This document shows, piece after piece, positions 27,501-39,034 of a stretch of DNA of 64,000 nucleotides; the first letter of the stretch is position 1, and each line of letters begins with the position of its first letter. The notes beneath the pieces were generated by a model, which saw only the letters and a program-made list of their open reading frames with translations, was not told where the DNA came from and made no database searches. The stretch spans positions 7,290,930 to 7,354,929 of the forward strand of contig NC_030389.2 of the NCBI RefSeq assembly GCF_001625215.2, in the 5' to 3' direction. The stretch comes from Daucus carota subsp. sativus (lineage: Eukaryota; Streptophyta; Magnoliopsida; Apiales; Apiaceae). Both the position numbers and the translations under genes were made by a program.

Positions 27501-30500
27501 AAAGGATAATTACTTTAAATATTGAAAAGCATCTTATTATTTAGAAGAGAAAATCAATGAAAAAAAAAGCTATTTTATGATGTGATTCGAAGTACATCAT
27601 CAACTAAAGAACACGCGGGAAGAAATATTAAGGGCATACATATTGATGATGCTTCTCTTGATAAAATCTTGCATGATTAGAACATCCATAGAAGCCAAAA
27701 GTAATTAGATCGTGCTAATGAAACATCTATCAATGTATCTGATTTGGGCATTTGGCATATCAGACCCATTCTCTTTCTTATTTGTGTAATTCTGATTTTT
27801 GTAGGGCCTCACTATTGATTATCCTGTAATCAGTGTATATATTTACCTCACGTTCTGTGTATTATAAAGCTTTTAGTGTAAATATTTCAAAACCTTACGC
27901 TGAAGGAATGATTTAGCTGCTTTAATCTGATGTTGCTATCAGCTTGCCAACATTTATAATTGCAGAATGCGTTTTAATATACTTGGATCCAGAATCAAGT
28001 CGCAGTCTAGTTGGTTGGGCTTCAAAAACATTTTCCACAGCAATATTCTTCTTGTATGAACAGGTTGTTGCAGCTTTTTGATTGTCAGATCCTCATGATA
28101 TTCTTCCTTGTGCTTTCGTTTTATTTCCTTTCGGCAGTTGAACATCTTCAGTAGCCTTCTTGGTGACCTCAATTTGATCTTACAACTTACTGTCAACATT
28201 TTCTGTCTTAACAGATTCATCCGGATGATGCTTTTGGTCAGCAGATGATCATGAATTTGGAGGTGATATTTTTTTTCAGTTCCTTGATGTAGGCTTAATA
28301 GAAACTATGTACCGTAGTTTAGAATGTCAGAATACAAACGCTTATTATTACTGTTCCTCCCTTCCTCCCATTCTAGGTCTTCTACGATTGAGATGTCATA
28401 TTTTGTGAAGTAGTGAAAGATTTATGCATGTTAAGATTAAATAGATTGATGAGTTGTACTTCTTCCGTCCTCAATATGATGGCTCAAGATAAACTTTTTT
28501 CTTGCCCTCAACAAAGGGTTAGGTACAAGTAGTCTGTTCATGAAATCAGTCATATATTTTTCGTGACGTTCTCAATTTAATTTGTGTGGGAATGTACTTA
28601 AGAGTCAATATTATAGGAAGGGGTGTAATATTATGGAAGGGTTATTGTCTAATTAATGCTAGTCCGTAATAGAGAGTTCTGGTTTCCTTAATAATCCTTT
28701 TTAAGTTAATTGTTATGGAACTTGATGTAGACACTGTTCGTCAGACCAATTATGTTTTCAAGGGTCTCAAATAGTTTTAGCTTGTGAAAATTGTACCTGT
28801 ACATAATACAGGGTGTTTGACCTTTTCTTCTTATTGTTTCAGAGTCGAGGCTGTGCTCTACTTGGCATAAATGATACACCAACCTTACTTGCAAAGGAAA
28901 AACTTTTTCTAGACCAGGGATGGCAGGTACTTGCCCAAAATTAAACAAGTAAAGAGTACATTGGCTATAGATAATTGTCATTTGACAAGCTACCTGTTGA
29001 TTCTATCAAGTTAATCAGATTATAAGCTCAAATAGTCTTTAAGCTGGGTGACCTTTGTTATGTTTTCAGCTAAATATTGTTTATGTGATGATCTGAACTG
29101 TTGGTGAATTTTTTGAACTGTGTTGACAGTAGTGGGCCGTATAAATCCACTAAACTATGAGAACTAACTAATATGGTGCATTTTTATACTCCCTCCGTCT
29201 CATTATACATGTCCCTTTGACTTTTTGCACTTAACTTAAAGTAAATAAAAAAAGACTTCACCTAATAATTTTGAATTTTTTTCTTTGAATAGAAGTTTAT
29301 GGTTTATATTTTTATTCAAAAAAAGAATTTTCAAAACTTAATAACCGGAAGTATCTTTCTTATGCATCTTGAATACGTGCAAAAAGTCAAAGGGACATGT
29401 ACATGAACGGGGAGTGAAAATTTGAGGCCATGTTCTTTGAACCTCAGTTCTAAGAATATATGTTGTTGCATTACAGGATAGGATGAGTTGCACTGTCTTT
29501 TTAAACCTACTCTCTCTGTTTCACCAGTTCTGTTTTTAAATTTGCTTGCATAAAAATATTTGTATATGCTAATTATGAGCTTTTATAGAGGGCTACTGCT
29601 TGGGACATGCTAAAAGTGTACAGAAGTTTTATTGAAGCTCAAGAAAAGCGAAGGTATGTGCTCACTTGAATTGTGTTGCTTCTCAATATCCAATGGCAGT
29701 ATGGCACTGGTACAATAGGATGTTAAATTATTCTCCCTCCATCCCAATGAATTGTATACGTTACTTTTTGGCACGCTTTTTAAGACTCGTTTAAAGTATA
29801 GTTCCACAATAATTTTTAATTTTTTTTCTGAATAAAATTTGATGTTTAAATTTTTATTCAAAAAAAGAAAATTTAAAAAAAACATTATAAAACTATACTT
29901 TATTGAAGCCTCGAAATGCGTGCAAACAGTGAGCGTACATATCCCATTGGGACGGAGGGTGTATTGACTTTTGAATATTAAGATCAGTCTAGCTTAGTAT
30001 CATGTATAAGTACATATGCGCAAATTCATCCTTGCAATCTGAAATTGTTGTACGAATGATATGCACCAATCAATTTTTTCTTGATATTGATTTTCTTGTG
30101 CTTTATTTAAGTTTGTGGGCTAGTTGATGCAGGACAAGAATTGGTGAGGATTATAAAATTAAAACAAAGAAAAGATAGACTTCGGTGAGCTAATTGCAAA
30201 GTGTCCACTACCCCAAGGATAAGTATCCCAACTACCCAAAATATAAGAACTAGGGTGATTTGACGGCAAAAGAGACACTATCCTTCTACTTATTAAAAGA
30301 AAGATGATTTTCAACTTAACTCAATGATTAAATTCAATAAGTTGTTGTAATTATAAAAGATTGCATCTGACTATATTGGTCAACCTTAAAACTGATTCTG
30401 ATATGAGGAAACTACTGCAATCAATATTTGCTTTATAACACTAGTTCACTCCCCCATTAAAAGGATGAAGAAACTTCTGCTCCAACAACTATATATGGTA

Positions 30501-32003
30501 ATGGAGTAAGAAGTTGTACCTAGAAATTTAAAATTTGTCATCTGATGGAGGATGCATACTAAATTACCTTTGTAACTGTCTTTTAAAAGAGTGCTTAGTT
30601 ATTAAAAAATATTGATCTTGTCTGTAGATAATGTTAATGTGATTGCACTTTCCTGATTAGTTTATTCATTGCAAGAATAAAGACTGAAACCTACCCAGAT
30701 ATTCTGTTAACTTTTGTGCATTATTGACAACATCTTTTTTTTGGAATATTCTCTTAAATCATGACCTGCATAACATACTTATGAGAGAGGAAATCTTGTC
30801 TATGTTCAATTGAACAGGATAGAACGGTTGGAGTTGTTTGATGAATTTGAAGAATGGCATATGATGCAGGTAATTATTCCCTTTTAACCTAATAGCCACT
30901 GTATGAATAATATCTTAAACGGCCTGGTGTTTGATACACAAAATCTTCTATAGGATGAATTGGGAAAGCTGGCATAAATATCTCCGATTGATATGAGAAT
31001 ATTATACTTTTCCTGGCAAAGTTGCCTTAACTTTAAAGTCAGTTTATAAATGTAAAGTTAGCGTGATCCATTTTAGGTTGTGAAGCATATGTTCTGAAAT
31101 TAATCTTCAAGTAGTTGTCATTTTCATGCCGTACTTTTAAGTTTACTTTGGAATGTTCATTGATGAATTTTTCCAACGATTATATCCAACTGAAAGATGT
31201 CAAATTGACATGTATATTGTGACAGAGTGAGAATTAATACCATTGTAATCTAGCAAATATTAAAAAGACTAACATTGCAGTAAAGGCTGGAACTTAAGTC
31301 AAGAAGACATTTGACTTCTGTACATGTTCTTTCTATAAGAGTACCTTTAGCTCGCGGTTTCTGCCTTTTATTTATTTCACAGTTCATAATGTTTTCTTTA
31401 ATAGCATCAATGACAGCATGAGGCGTTGGCTTAAGAATAATACTTCATAGTTTTGATGAGTCATAAGTCTTTAGAGTTTACACAAAAATACTCGGGCTTT
31501 CTTGCTGTGGTTGTAATAAACAAAATCTTGTATTTAAAGTGACGGCAATTGGTGAACAACATGTGCTTATTGTAATTGCGGTCAGTTTAGTCATGCCATA
31601 AATCTTTAGAGATGACTTTTCACACTGGTTGCCTTATAAATTAAGGGATCACTTTTGGGATAGGTTTTATCTGATTCTTAATATAATTCTAGTATATTTC
31701 AAATATAAAGTTACTATATTTATCTTTCCAAATTCATATACTGTTCTAATGTTTATTTATTGTGCATTATCAACGTACAGGAGCACTACTGTGTGGCTTA
31801 TGCAATCAATGATGCTATGGTATGTTGGCACACATATAGATAGCATTTGCCTTCATATTATTACCACGAACCAGTAAAATCATCAACATATTTCTTAACT
31901 AATACTACAGGGTCTATTTGTGGATTTTGGTTTTCCCAAAGATGAGATCTTGTCTGGTTCCCCATCAACGGGCTCCCCAATGAAATCCCAAATCTCTTCC
32001 TAG
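21502..32003 (+). CDS. LCMT1: PP2A leucine carboxyl methyltransferase 1
   Basis: A complete thirteen-exon gene: 21502-21584, 22443-22531, 22660-22796, 24838-24885, 25118-25199, 26658-26760, 27943-28063, 28215-28262, 28843-28926, 29589-29653, 30818-30869, 31781-31819 and 31911-32003. All introns are GT-AG and the joined frame gives 347 aa, close to known plant LCMT1 (SBI1 in Arabidopsis). The enzyme uses S-adenosylmethionine to methyl-esterify the C-terminal leucine of the PP2A catalytic subunit, which directs B-subunit assembly and, in Arabidopsis, brassinosteroid receptor turnover. Visible landmarks are [26 protein letters not shown], the SAM-binding loop [12 protein letters not shown] (residues 89-100), VDLREIDKL, and [13 protein letters not shown]. 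The ATG was chosen because it opens the frame into exon 2; a longer overlapping frame at 21479 is not continued by splicing. Confidence 0.95.
23216..23552. repeat. Threefold tandem repeat in LCMT1 intron 3
   Basis: Three copies (about 23216-23305, 23333-23423 and 23469-23552) of an 85-90 bp unit that contains AGGCTTGACTTGTTAATA, CCCCAATTTTAAAACCAAG and CTTCCGATATTGATTC. CT-rich simple sequence separates them (23304-23330 and about 23420-23440). Confidence 0.85.
26998..27190 (-). mobile_element. SINE-like tRNA-related fragment in LCMT1 intron 6
   Basis: Read on the minus strand, it holds ATGGTATTAGAGCTCAGG (A-box-like) and then GGGTTCAACTCCC (B-box-like) about 30 bases on, the spacing of a tRNA-derived Pol III promoter. 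A short motif, GTTAAGTGRCCARTTCTCCT, occurs on both sides (about 27007 and 27152) and could be a flanking duplication. I see no poly-A tail. A remnant of another repeat is possible. Confidence 0.35.
29189..29414. mobile_element. Stowaway-like MITE in LCMT1 intron 9
   Basis: It starts CTCCCTCCGTCTCATTATAC and ends with the inverse, ...ATGAACGGGGAG. Internal arms match too: CCCTTTGACTTTTTGCAC against GTGCAAAAAGTCAAAGGG. It follows TATA, but the right-side TA duplication is decayed. Confidence 0.75.
29733..29960. mobile_element. Stowaway-like MITE in LCMT1 intron 10
   Basis: CTCCCTCCATCCCAATG at the left is inverted at the right as CATTGGGACGGAGGG. Arms continue imperfectly inwards. It lies only about 80 bp after exon 10. 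Confidence 0.75.
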
Positions 32004-34992
32004 TTGATGTTCTTGAACAGAAATTCAGAAGATTGCATGATCTTTTGGTATTGTGTGAAGCAAATGGTACCAGTTCCATTGGATCTCAGGTACAGAAGTG
32101 GTCTCTCAGCTAGTTACACAAATAGCCCTACCCATATTACCCAGAGACAATGATGTTTGTGGATTTACTTGTCTGTATTTTTTTTGACCTCAAATGAGCT
32201 ACTCTTCTTTTTTGCTAGCTGTTTAGCAATGAAAACATGGTAGGACCTTTATATCTCAAAGATGACTCGTCCCATGGATTCTGTTATCTTCAACTTGCAT
32301 GTGTTGGGTTCTTGTTATAAATGATGTTCATTCCCTCTTTTCTTATCACTTTGTATCTCTTGATTGTATTGTCCAAATTGTGCTATCTAGTTGAAATTTT
32401 ATATTTGTTTCCGACTGAGATCAAGTTCTTGCTGGTAAGATTATCAAGAAAATTAAGATATCATAGAGCCAAACCTTCTTCCATACTAAAACCTTAGACA
32501 CAACAGTATATATACAGAAAGATTGAAAGAGCAAATAAAGGGTGTGGTGGGGCCCTTAAAAAAGCTTTGTACTAGTGGGAGGACTAGTATACAAGTAATA
32601 TAAGGGTTGTTATTTCAGAGGATTTAAAAGGCAATGGGGACCCCTTTTAGTGAATCAAACTTTTAAGTGAAAAAAATAGTAGTATCACACTATCACTTTC
32701 TGTATTTTATTATGCTATTTGTTCTATTCTTCCACTATATGTACTTTGTAGGCACTGTGTGGATGCTGATTAGAAAAACCCTATAATCAGGGCAGATTGT
32801 TATCCTGTGTCAGCTTTCGGTGGTCAGTGAACTCTGAACTCAACAGTTTTGTAGACTATATATTTAACAATATTTCCTCTATATTTCTCTGGAATTTTTG
32901 ATTGTTAAGTAACCCGATTTGTCATTTAGCTCTAAGAGTTAAGAACAGAAGAGTGGCAGTGACCTTATGATGTTAGTTGAGTTTTGGATTCTAGTCAAAG
33001 CTGTACCAGACTGTATGTGGAAGCTCACATGTTTATTCTAAGAAAACATAAACATTTACATGTAGGGTTGGATCAAATACAAACTACATCAAATCGAAAA
33101 GCAGAACTTCTCAACACACACCCTAATCTCTCAATTTTCCCTAATTGCACCGATCGTTCCGGGTTTACCTCTCTGCAATGTTATATACTTTGTAGGGTTC
33201 GACATACATTACTGGAATTCAACAACATAACTTTGTTGAAGTGGTTCTGATTTTGATTTTGGTTCTTATTCTGTTGGTTTATACGCATACAGGGACTAGA
33301 CCCTATCACGTATATACTTTTTTTGGAAGATTTTGTGTGAATTATTGGCTTCTTAGTAATATACTTTAATTTTGCTTGATAGTTGTCAGTTTTGTCAACT
33401 ATTGTCTCAACTCTCAAGTGTATCTCTTTCTCTGTTACTTGCATATCTTTATTATGGTCCCCCTTCTTTTTCTGTGTGTGATCTCTGTTGCTATTGGCAC
33501 TGCTCTAAAATATACTACAAATTGTCAAAGAAAATTGTTTAAATACCATGATATACGGAGAAAATATTGCTGAATATACTGAATGATGGTCTTCCGTGGT
33601 TAAACAATACATATCTTACAGATGTATATTTTTTAAATAAAATTTTGAGATCTCAATTCTCACGCACTTAGATGTGTATTCTTGTGTAAACACAGTTTTT
33701 AATTGGTTTGTATACTGGTTTTTTGGGTATGGGTAGTATAGTGTTACTTCGAACTAGTTTTCAAAAAAGCTCCGATGTTTGAAAAGTTTCTGATTAATTT
33801 AAAAAAAATATTTTATCAATTCATCGGTTATATTCTAATTTGATTAAAATTTCCGATTTATCAAAAAATCATAAAGTTTGGATAAATAACCGATTAGTTC
33901 CGGACTTCCGGTGATATTATTTCCGCACTGTCGCTGATACGAAATGTGTGGAAGAAAAGTAAAAAAGATGAAGTGAAAACAAATATCTTCCATCATTGAT
34001 TGTTTTTAGACTCTTTAGGCCCGTAGAATACAATATATTTCCCTTTTAAATATTTTATTTCTTTCCAGCACTGCTCTGCTAGTAAATATTTGAATCGAAA
34101 ATAGAGATAAATAATTGTTGCTAATTTCGCGTGTCTATTAGTTCTAAGCAGTAATACGCAATATATTTAAATAAATGTTAAAACGGTGGAACACATGTTA
34201 AATACATCATGTGGCCTCTTCCTTTCATCATTGAAATCGTTAAAAATATATTTGGTGCTTTCGTGTATTTCAAAATTGCATTATAATAATTCATGAGTGG
34301 TCAACCGTGAAGAAGAAAGAACTATGCAGTGATTATCAACGTGTGCGTTTGTATGATTTTGGTTAATTTTTGTCTTTTTATATTTAACTTTTAATTTTAT
34401 TTATTTTCCAAATGTAAATCTTCAGGTTTATTGCCATGTGATAACACCGTATAAATGTATTACCAAATCAGACGACTTAGGGACCATTAAAAAATTATAT
34501 GTTATAATCAATGGTTGAATCAAGATTCGAAAATAATCGGAATACAAATACAGTAGTTGTTATATTTTATTTGTCAGTTCACTCTTGCGGTCAGCCCGTA
34601 TTCGAATCTGCCTCATTTGATAATGCACAAGTCTCTTACATAAAAACTTTTATTATTCGGTTAAGATTAGGTGGTATGAAATCTGCTCAAGCTTTCTTTT
34701 ATACTTGATGCGACGATGTGTTATATAACCGTCTTCTTTTTGAATAAAAATGGTTTTTTAAGCGTAGAAAAATAAAAGGTCTTTGTTGAAATAGACCTTC
34801 TAATTAATTAATTTAGGAATTTATTCTTTCTTCTCTTTTACGAGTTTTCACATAACTCTTAACTTAATAATAAAATATTCTTTTTTTCATGTTCATCCAT
34901 CACTTTTCCTTCTTTTTAGGTTCATATATTTATTAAAATATAAAATAAAAGAATATAAAAATATTATTAAATTTAACACTCCTAAATATATG
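32004..34992. other. Intergenic after LCMT1
   Basis: About 3 kb. The left part includes the LCMT1 3' UTR. In the rest only short frames without known domains occur, and I see no element ends. Confidence 0.5.
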
Positions 34993-35233
34993 CTCCCTCT
35001 GCCCCCTCATTTCTTTTCAACTGCTCGACACGCATTTGAATACTCATATAAATATATTTTCGTAATTCATTTTTGAGATTTTTTTTTCCTGAATAAAATT
35101 TAACATCCAAACCTTAATTCAGAAAAAAGTTAAAAATAAAGTACACTAACTAGTAACTACTCTTTACAGCAGCATTAACGTATGTTCCACGTCCTCGTCC
35201 CCCAACGTATTCTATCCGGATGGACGGAGGGAG
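34993..35233. mobile_element. Stowaway-like MITE
   Basis: It begins CTCCCTCTGCCCCCTCATTT and ends GGATGGACGGAGGGAG, followed by TA (the left flank is TG, a decayed TA). Internal sequence TCGACACGCATTTGAATACTC relates it to the decayed copy at 13549-13779. Confidence 0.7.
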
Positions 35234-35286
35234 TACTAACTTTCTAAAATTATATATTCTATATTATATTTAAATATATATACTAA

Positions 35287-35662
35287 AAGCATCTCCAACA
35301 GCTTAGCTATATGGTGTCTTAAGCTATTAATATAAGGAATATGACATAAAACACAACTCCAGCAGAGTCCTAATGATCCCTTAAAAAGTTAGGATGATCA
35401 CTTCATTCCTCATTTTTAAGGATTCAGCAACCATTCCTCATACTATTTTGAACAATAAAATATTCACTTCTCTCCTTTTTCTCCCTCTTTCCCTCCTTTC
35501 TCTCTCCTACTTACAAGTTGAATATAATAATATAATAATAATAGGGAATAGAAATAGGGAATGTTGTTGGAGTTCACATTCAATAAAATGTAGTAATTCC
35601 TTAAAAAATGAATATTTTATTATATATTTAGGGAACATGTTAGGATTCTGCTGGAGATACTC
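35287..35662. mobile_element. Harbinger-like MITE with TAA duplication
   Basis: Left end AAGCATCTCCAACAG, right end CTGCTGGAGATACTC (inverse GAGTATCTCCAGCAG). TAA flanks both sides (35284-35286 and 35663-35665). It is 376 bp and non-coding; frames on both strands inside it are not genes. Confidence 0.7.
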
Positions 35663-35665
35663 TAA

Positions 35666-37583
35666 GAAGGCGAAGGGCGAAGGACTAAGGTGGAGCTTGT
35701 GATTTGGATTTGTAAAATCCATGTAATTACTTTCATGGGTGCTCAGTGCTCACGCTCATGAGCTCATCAATTGAATTAGCAAAGTATGTTTAAGTTAAAT
35801 GCCTACTTTGTGGAACCTGTCTAAGTTGGTTTAGCTTTAGGGTGTTCAAACATATGTTTATGTTCTAAAGGGAAGCATCTTCTATTTTTTTTTTTTTTTT
35901 TTATTATTCCTCTCAGTATCTGATGCTCACCGCCCATTTCTGCTGTACTGCTGTCTGCTAACTAATTTATTTTTCCACGGAATTCAATTTTTTTTTCTTT
36001 CATGATTTACCGCAAATATTGAATTACAGCACAACAAAACATATCAGCTGATTTGCTTGTAATAAGTCACTCTTCATAGTAAGATTTATTAATTTATCGA
36101 GATTATATGTTATGGACGATGTTTTTATTCGTATTTTTGAAATAATTTTAATAAATTTAAGATCGATAATATTAAATAAAATATTTTTATGATAATATAA
36201 TCTGTTTTTATTTTCAGAACCATATAATAAACATTATAATTTTTAATATGTTATTTATATGATTCTTATCTTATTTATTAGTATTTATTATAGATATTAT
36301 AATATTAATATTATAATATGCTGTTGATAGGATTCTGACACTTAAAACTTTTAATAGCATCTTGGATAGTGGTATATATAAAAATTAATGAATAATTTTA
36401 TTTATAAAAGTTCAATAAATAGTTGTCTTTAGTTTGATTTAGATGATCAAATAATTATAGTGCACTCTATGGTGTACCCAACCACAAAAATAATATATTA
36501 AAAATAGTTATTTATCTGATAAAACAAAAGAGGAAATGAAACTATTTTTCTTGAAATTTGAAAGTGTTTTAAGTAACCGGGCCTTGATTTAATATTTTCC
36601 ATTTTAACTTGCAAGTAAAAGTGAAAACCAGATGGAAAAAGTTTACCTAAGTTTCACTTTTGTAAAACCCAAAAACTTTCACTTTCGGGGAATACCTTTT
36701 ATTTATACTACGAAGAAAGAGTTCTAACCAGTAACAAAAAATACACAGAGGATACTCTCGATAGACAATGAGATCAAAAGGTTCTGTTGACTACAGACTG
36801 CAATGTTTAAAGCGAAAGGTGCAAGTAACAGCCCAAAAAATTACCCTTTACTTGTACATTATATTAAATTACTTTATTTAATTAAATTACTTTATTTAAT
36901 TGCACATTTTAACCTAACTAATCATCTCTAATCTTGATAATCAAAAGATAATTTAATATATATGTATAAATTAAATGAAAAATAATTAAATTATTTTGAT
37001 TTATTTTGATGTTAAAAAGGACTAAACTGTAATATTTTGATTTTTCTTTACCTGGCTGAATAAACTGCAAAGCAATTGAATTATTTTATTTTCATATATG
37101 CGATGAAATTTGATTTGACAACGGGGCCACAAGTATTCTATTTTCCACGCTAATAAATGATTTCCTACATAACAAACAAAAAACAGCCTTCTTTGATATA
37201 CTACTAGTACTACATGATTACTTAATTAGAATATTAAATTTAACGTATAATCACTTTGTTGTTCCTTTAATAAGATTGGTAAAGTCCTTTAAATAAGTTT
37301 GAAAAAGCTATTACTTTATGTTTGTGCAAAGTGAATTCATAAAAAATGGTATCGCATATTTGCATATGTAATATTCTCTTTTTCGGGGAAAAGGAAAGAG
37401 AGGCGCGGAGAAATTGCCCGTATACCATATGCATCCAAATATGCATTTCAACATCTTGAAGTCTTACCGCATTTCAACAATAACATTTGTATTCTACTCG
37501 TATTCTTGGAGGGAAAAATATATATGTATTTATCTATCATATTTAATAAATTAATTTATAAATATAATTATATATAGAAGAAA
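35666..37583. other. AT-rich intergenic DNA
   Basis: About 1.9 kb, strongly AT-rich, with a T tract at 35887-35902. No gene or element is recognised. Confidence 0.5.
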
Positions 37584-38188
37584 GTTCTATGGAGACTGGA
37601 TTATTTGGAGGCTGTAGAGACCTAATCCTGGTCATCCAATCATTAAACATCCAACGGCTGCATATATTTTGTCCTGCACGTTTGTTTTCTCTCCCTATCA
37701 TGTCCTGCACTTCTAAATCGATGAACAACAAGCAGTACTTCTAAATCTTGCATAACATAAAATAATAATTCTATAATATTGATGTTCAATCACCGAAATC
37801 TTAACAAATAAAAATAATAATTACATACAAAACAAAAATGTAGTTGGACACTGCTATGATTGGCACTGAACTCATTGTCATTGTCCTGCAACGAATTGAA
37901 TTGTTGCAAGACAAAATAACATTTAGATATATCACAAATATGCGGGACAAATTATTAATATTACATTATTAGAAATGCAGGACAAGAATAGTGTAAATTA
38001 CAAAGATAGTTTTGAATTAAAACTAAAAACAAGAAATGCAGGACAAGAATATTAATAATACATTACTAGAAATGCAGGACAAGAAATGCAGGACAAAGAA
38101 TATTTAATCATGTCCATTAATTGTCATATTATTTAAAGGTAGATCTTGTAGTCTCTAATGACTCCAAATTTTTTGGTCTCCATTGAAC
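37584..38188. mobile_element. Inverted-repeat element with internal GCAGGACA motifs
   Basis: The left end GTTCTATGGAGAC and the right end GTCTCCATTGAAC are inverted, and similarity continues inwards for about 45 bp (TTTGGAG, then TAGAGAC). No clear target duplication is visible, so the class is uncertain; similar GTTCTATGGAGAC ends occur in plant MITEs. The interior repeats the octamer GCAGGACA or its inverse about eight times. Confidence 0.5.
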
Positions 38189-38730
38189 CCAACTCGTTAT
38201 ATATATTACTATTATATTATGACTAATGATCAAATACAATCAAAAACAAAATACAAAGTACAACTAATCTGATATTATCAATCTAATCTAATGTTCCTTA
38301 GAATTCACCACACACAGTAAATTTGTACTCTCCCACATATAATTTCACAGACTTCCTCCGTTTTTAATTGGATTTTTCTCATGTATCGGTTTACTTTTTT
38401 TAAAATCTGACTTCATTGTATTTTTTTCATCTCCCAACAATCAATTTTCATATCATATTTGATATATTTAGATGTGATTTATAAATTTTTTATTTTTATT
38501 TTAAGAGTGGTTGGTAGTGAAGTAGCCCATATAATTATATTAAAATTTGTAGGGTATCATATTTTATATACTGACCCTCAAATAGGTACCGGACGCACGA
38601 GAATTAAATAATTAAATAAAATTTCAGATCCAACAATTATCTGTTCGTCTATTATTTAAGCCAGTTCACTCAACTGTTTCCATATAATCCGCGAATCTTC
38701 ACGAACAGGTACCCTCTAAAAGTATAGAGA

Positions 38731-38987
38731 TCCCTCCGTCCCAAATTAACTGTCCAGTTTGACTTTTTGATGGTCAATTTGACCCAACTTTGACTGAAAA
38801 TTAAAAATTATTCTTTTACGATTTTACAAAACTGAAAAATATATTCTAAAATAGATTTGATAATCTTTTCAATGATATATATTTCATAATTTTATTCAGT
38901 TATTTAATATACATATTTTTCAGTCAAAGTTGGGTCAAATTGACCATCAAAAAGTCAAACTGGACAGTTAATTTGGGACGGAGGGAG
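38731..38987. mobile_element. Near-palindromic Stowaway-like MITE
   Basis: The first about 70 bases (TCCCTCCGTCCCAAATTAAC onwards) are repeated almost perfectly inverted at the right end, ending GTTAATTTGGGACGGAGGGAG and followed by TA. The loop between the arms is about 110 bp. A transcript through it would fold into a long hairpin. Confidence 0.85.
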
Positions 38988-39034
38988 TAGTTCATAGTAG
39001 GTTATACTCCTAGTCCTGGAACCGAAAACCAAAT

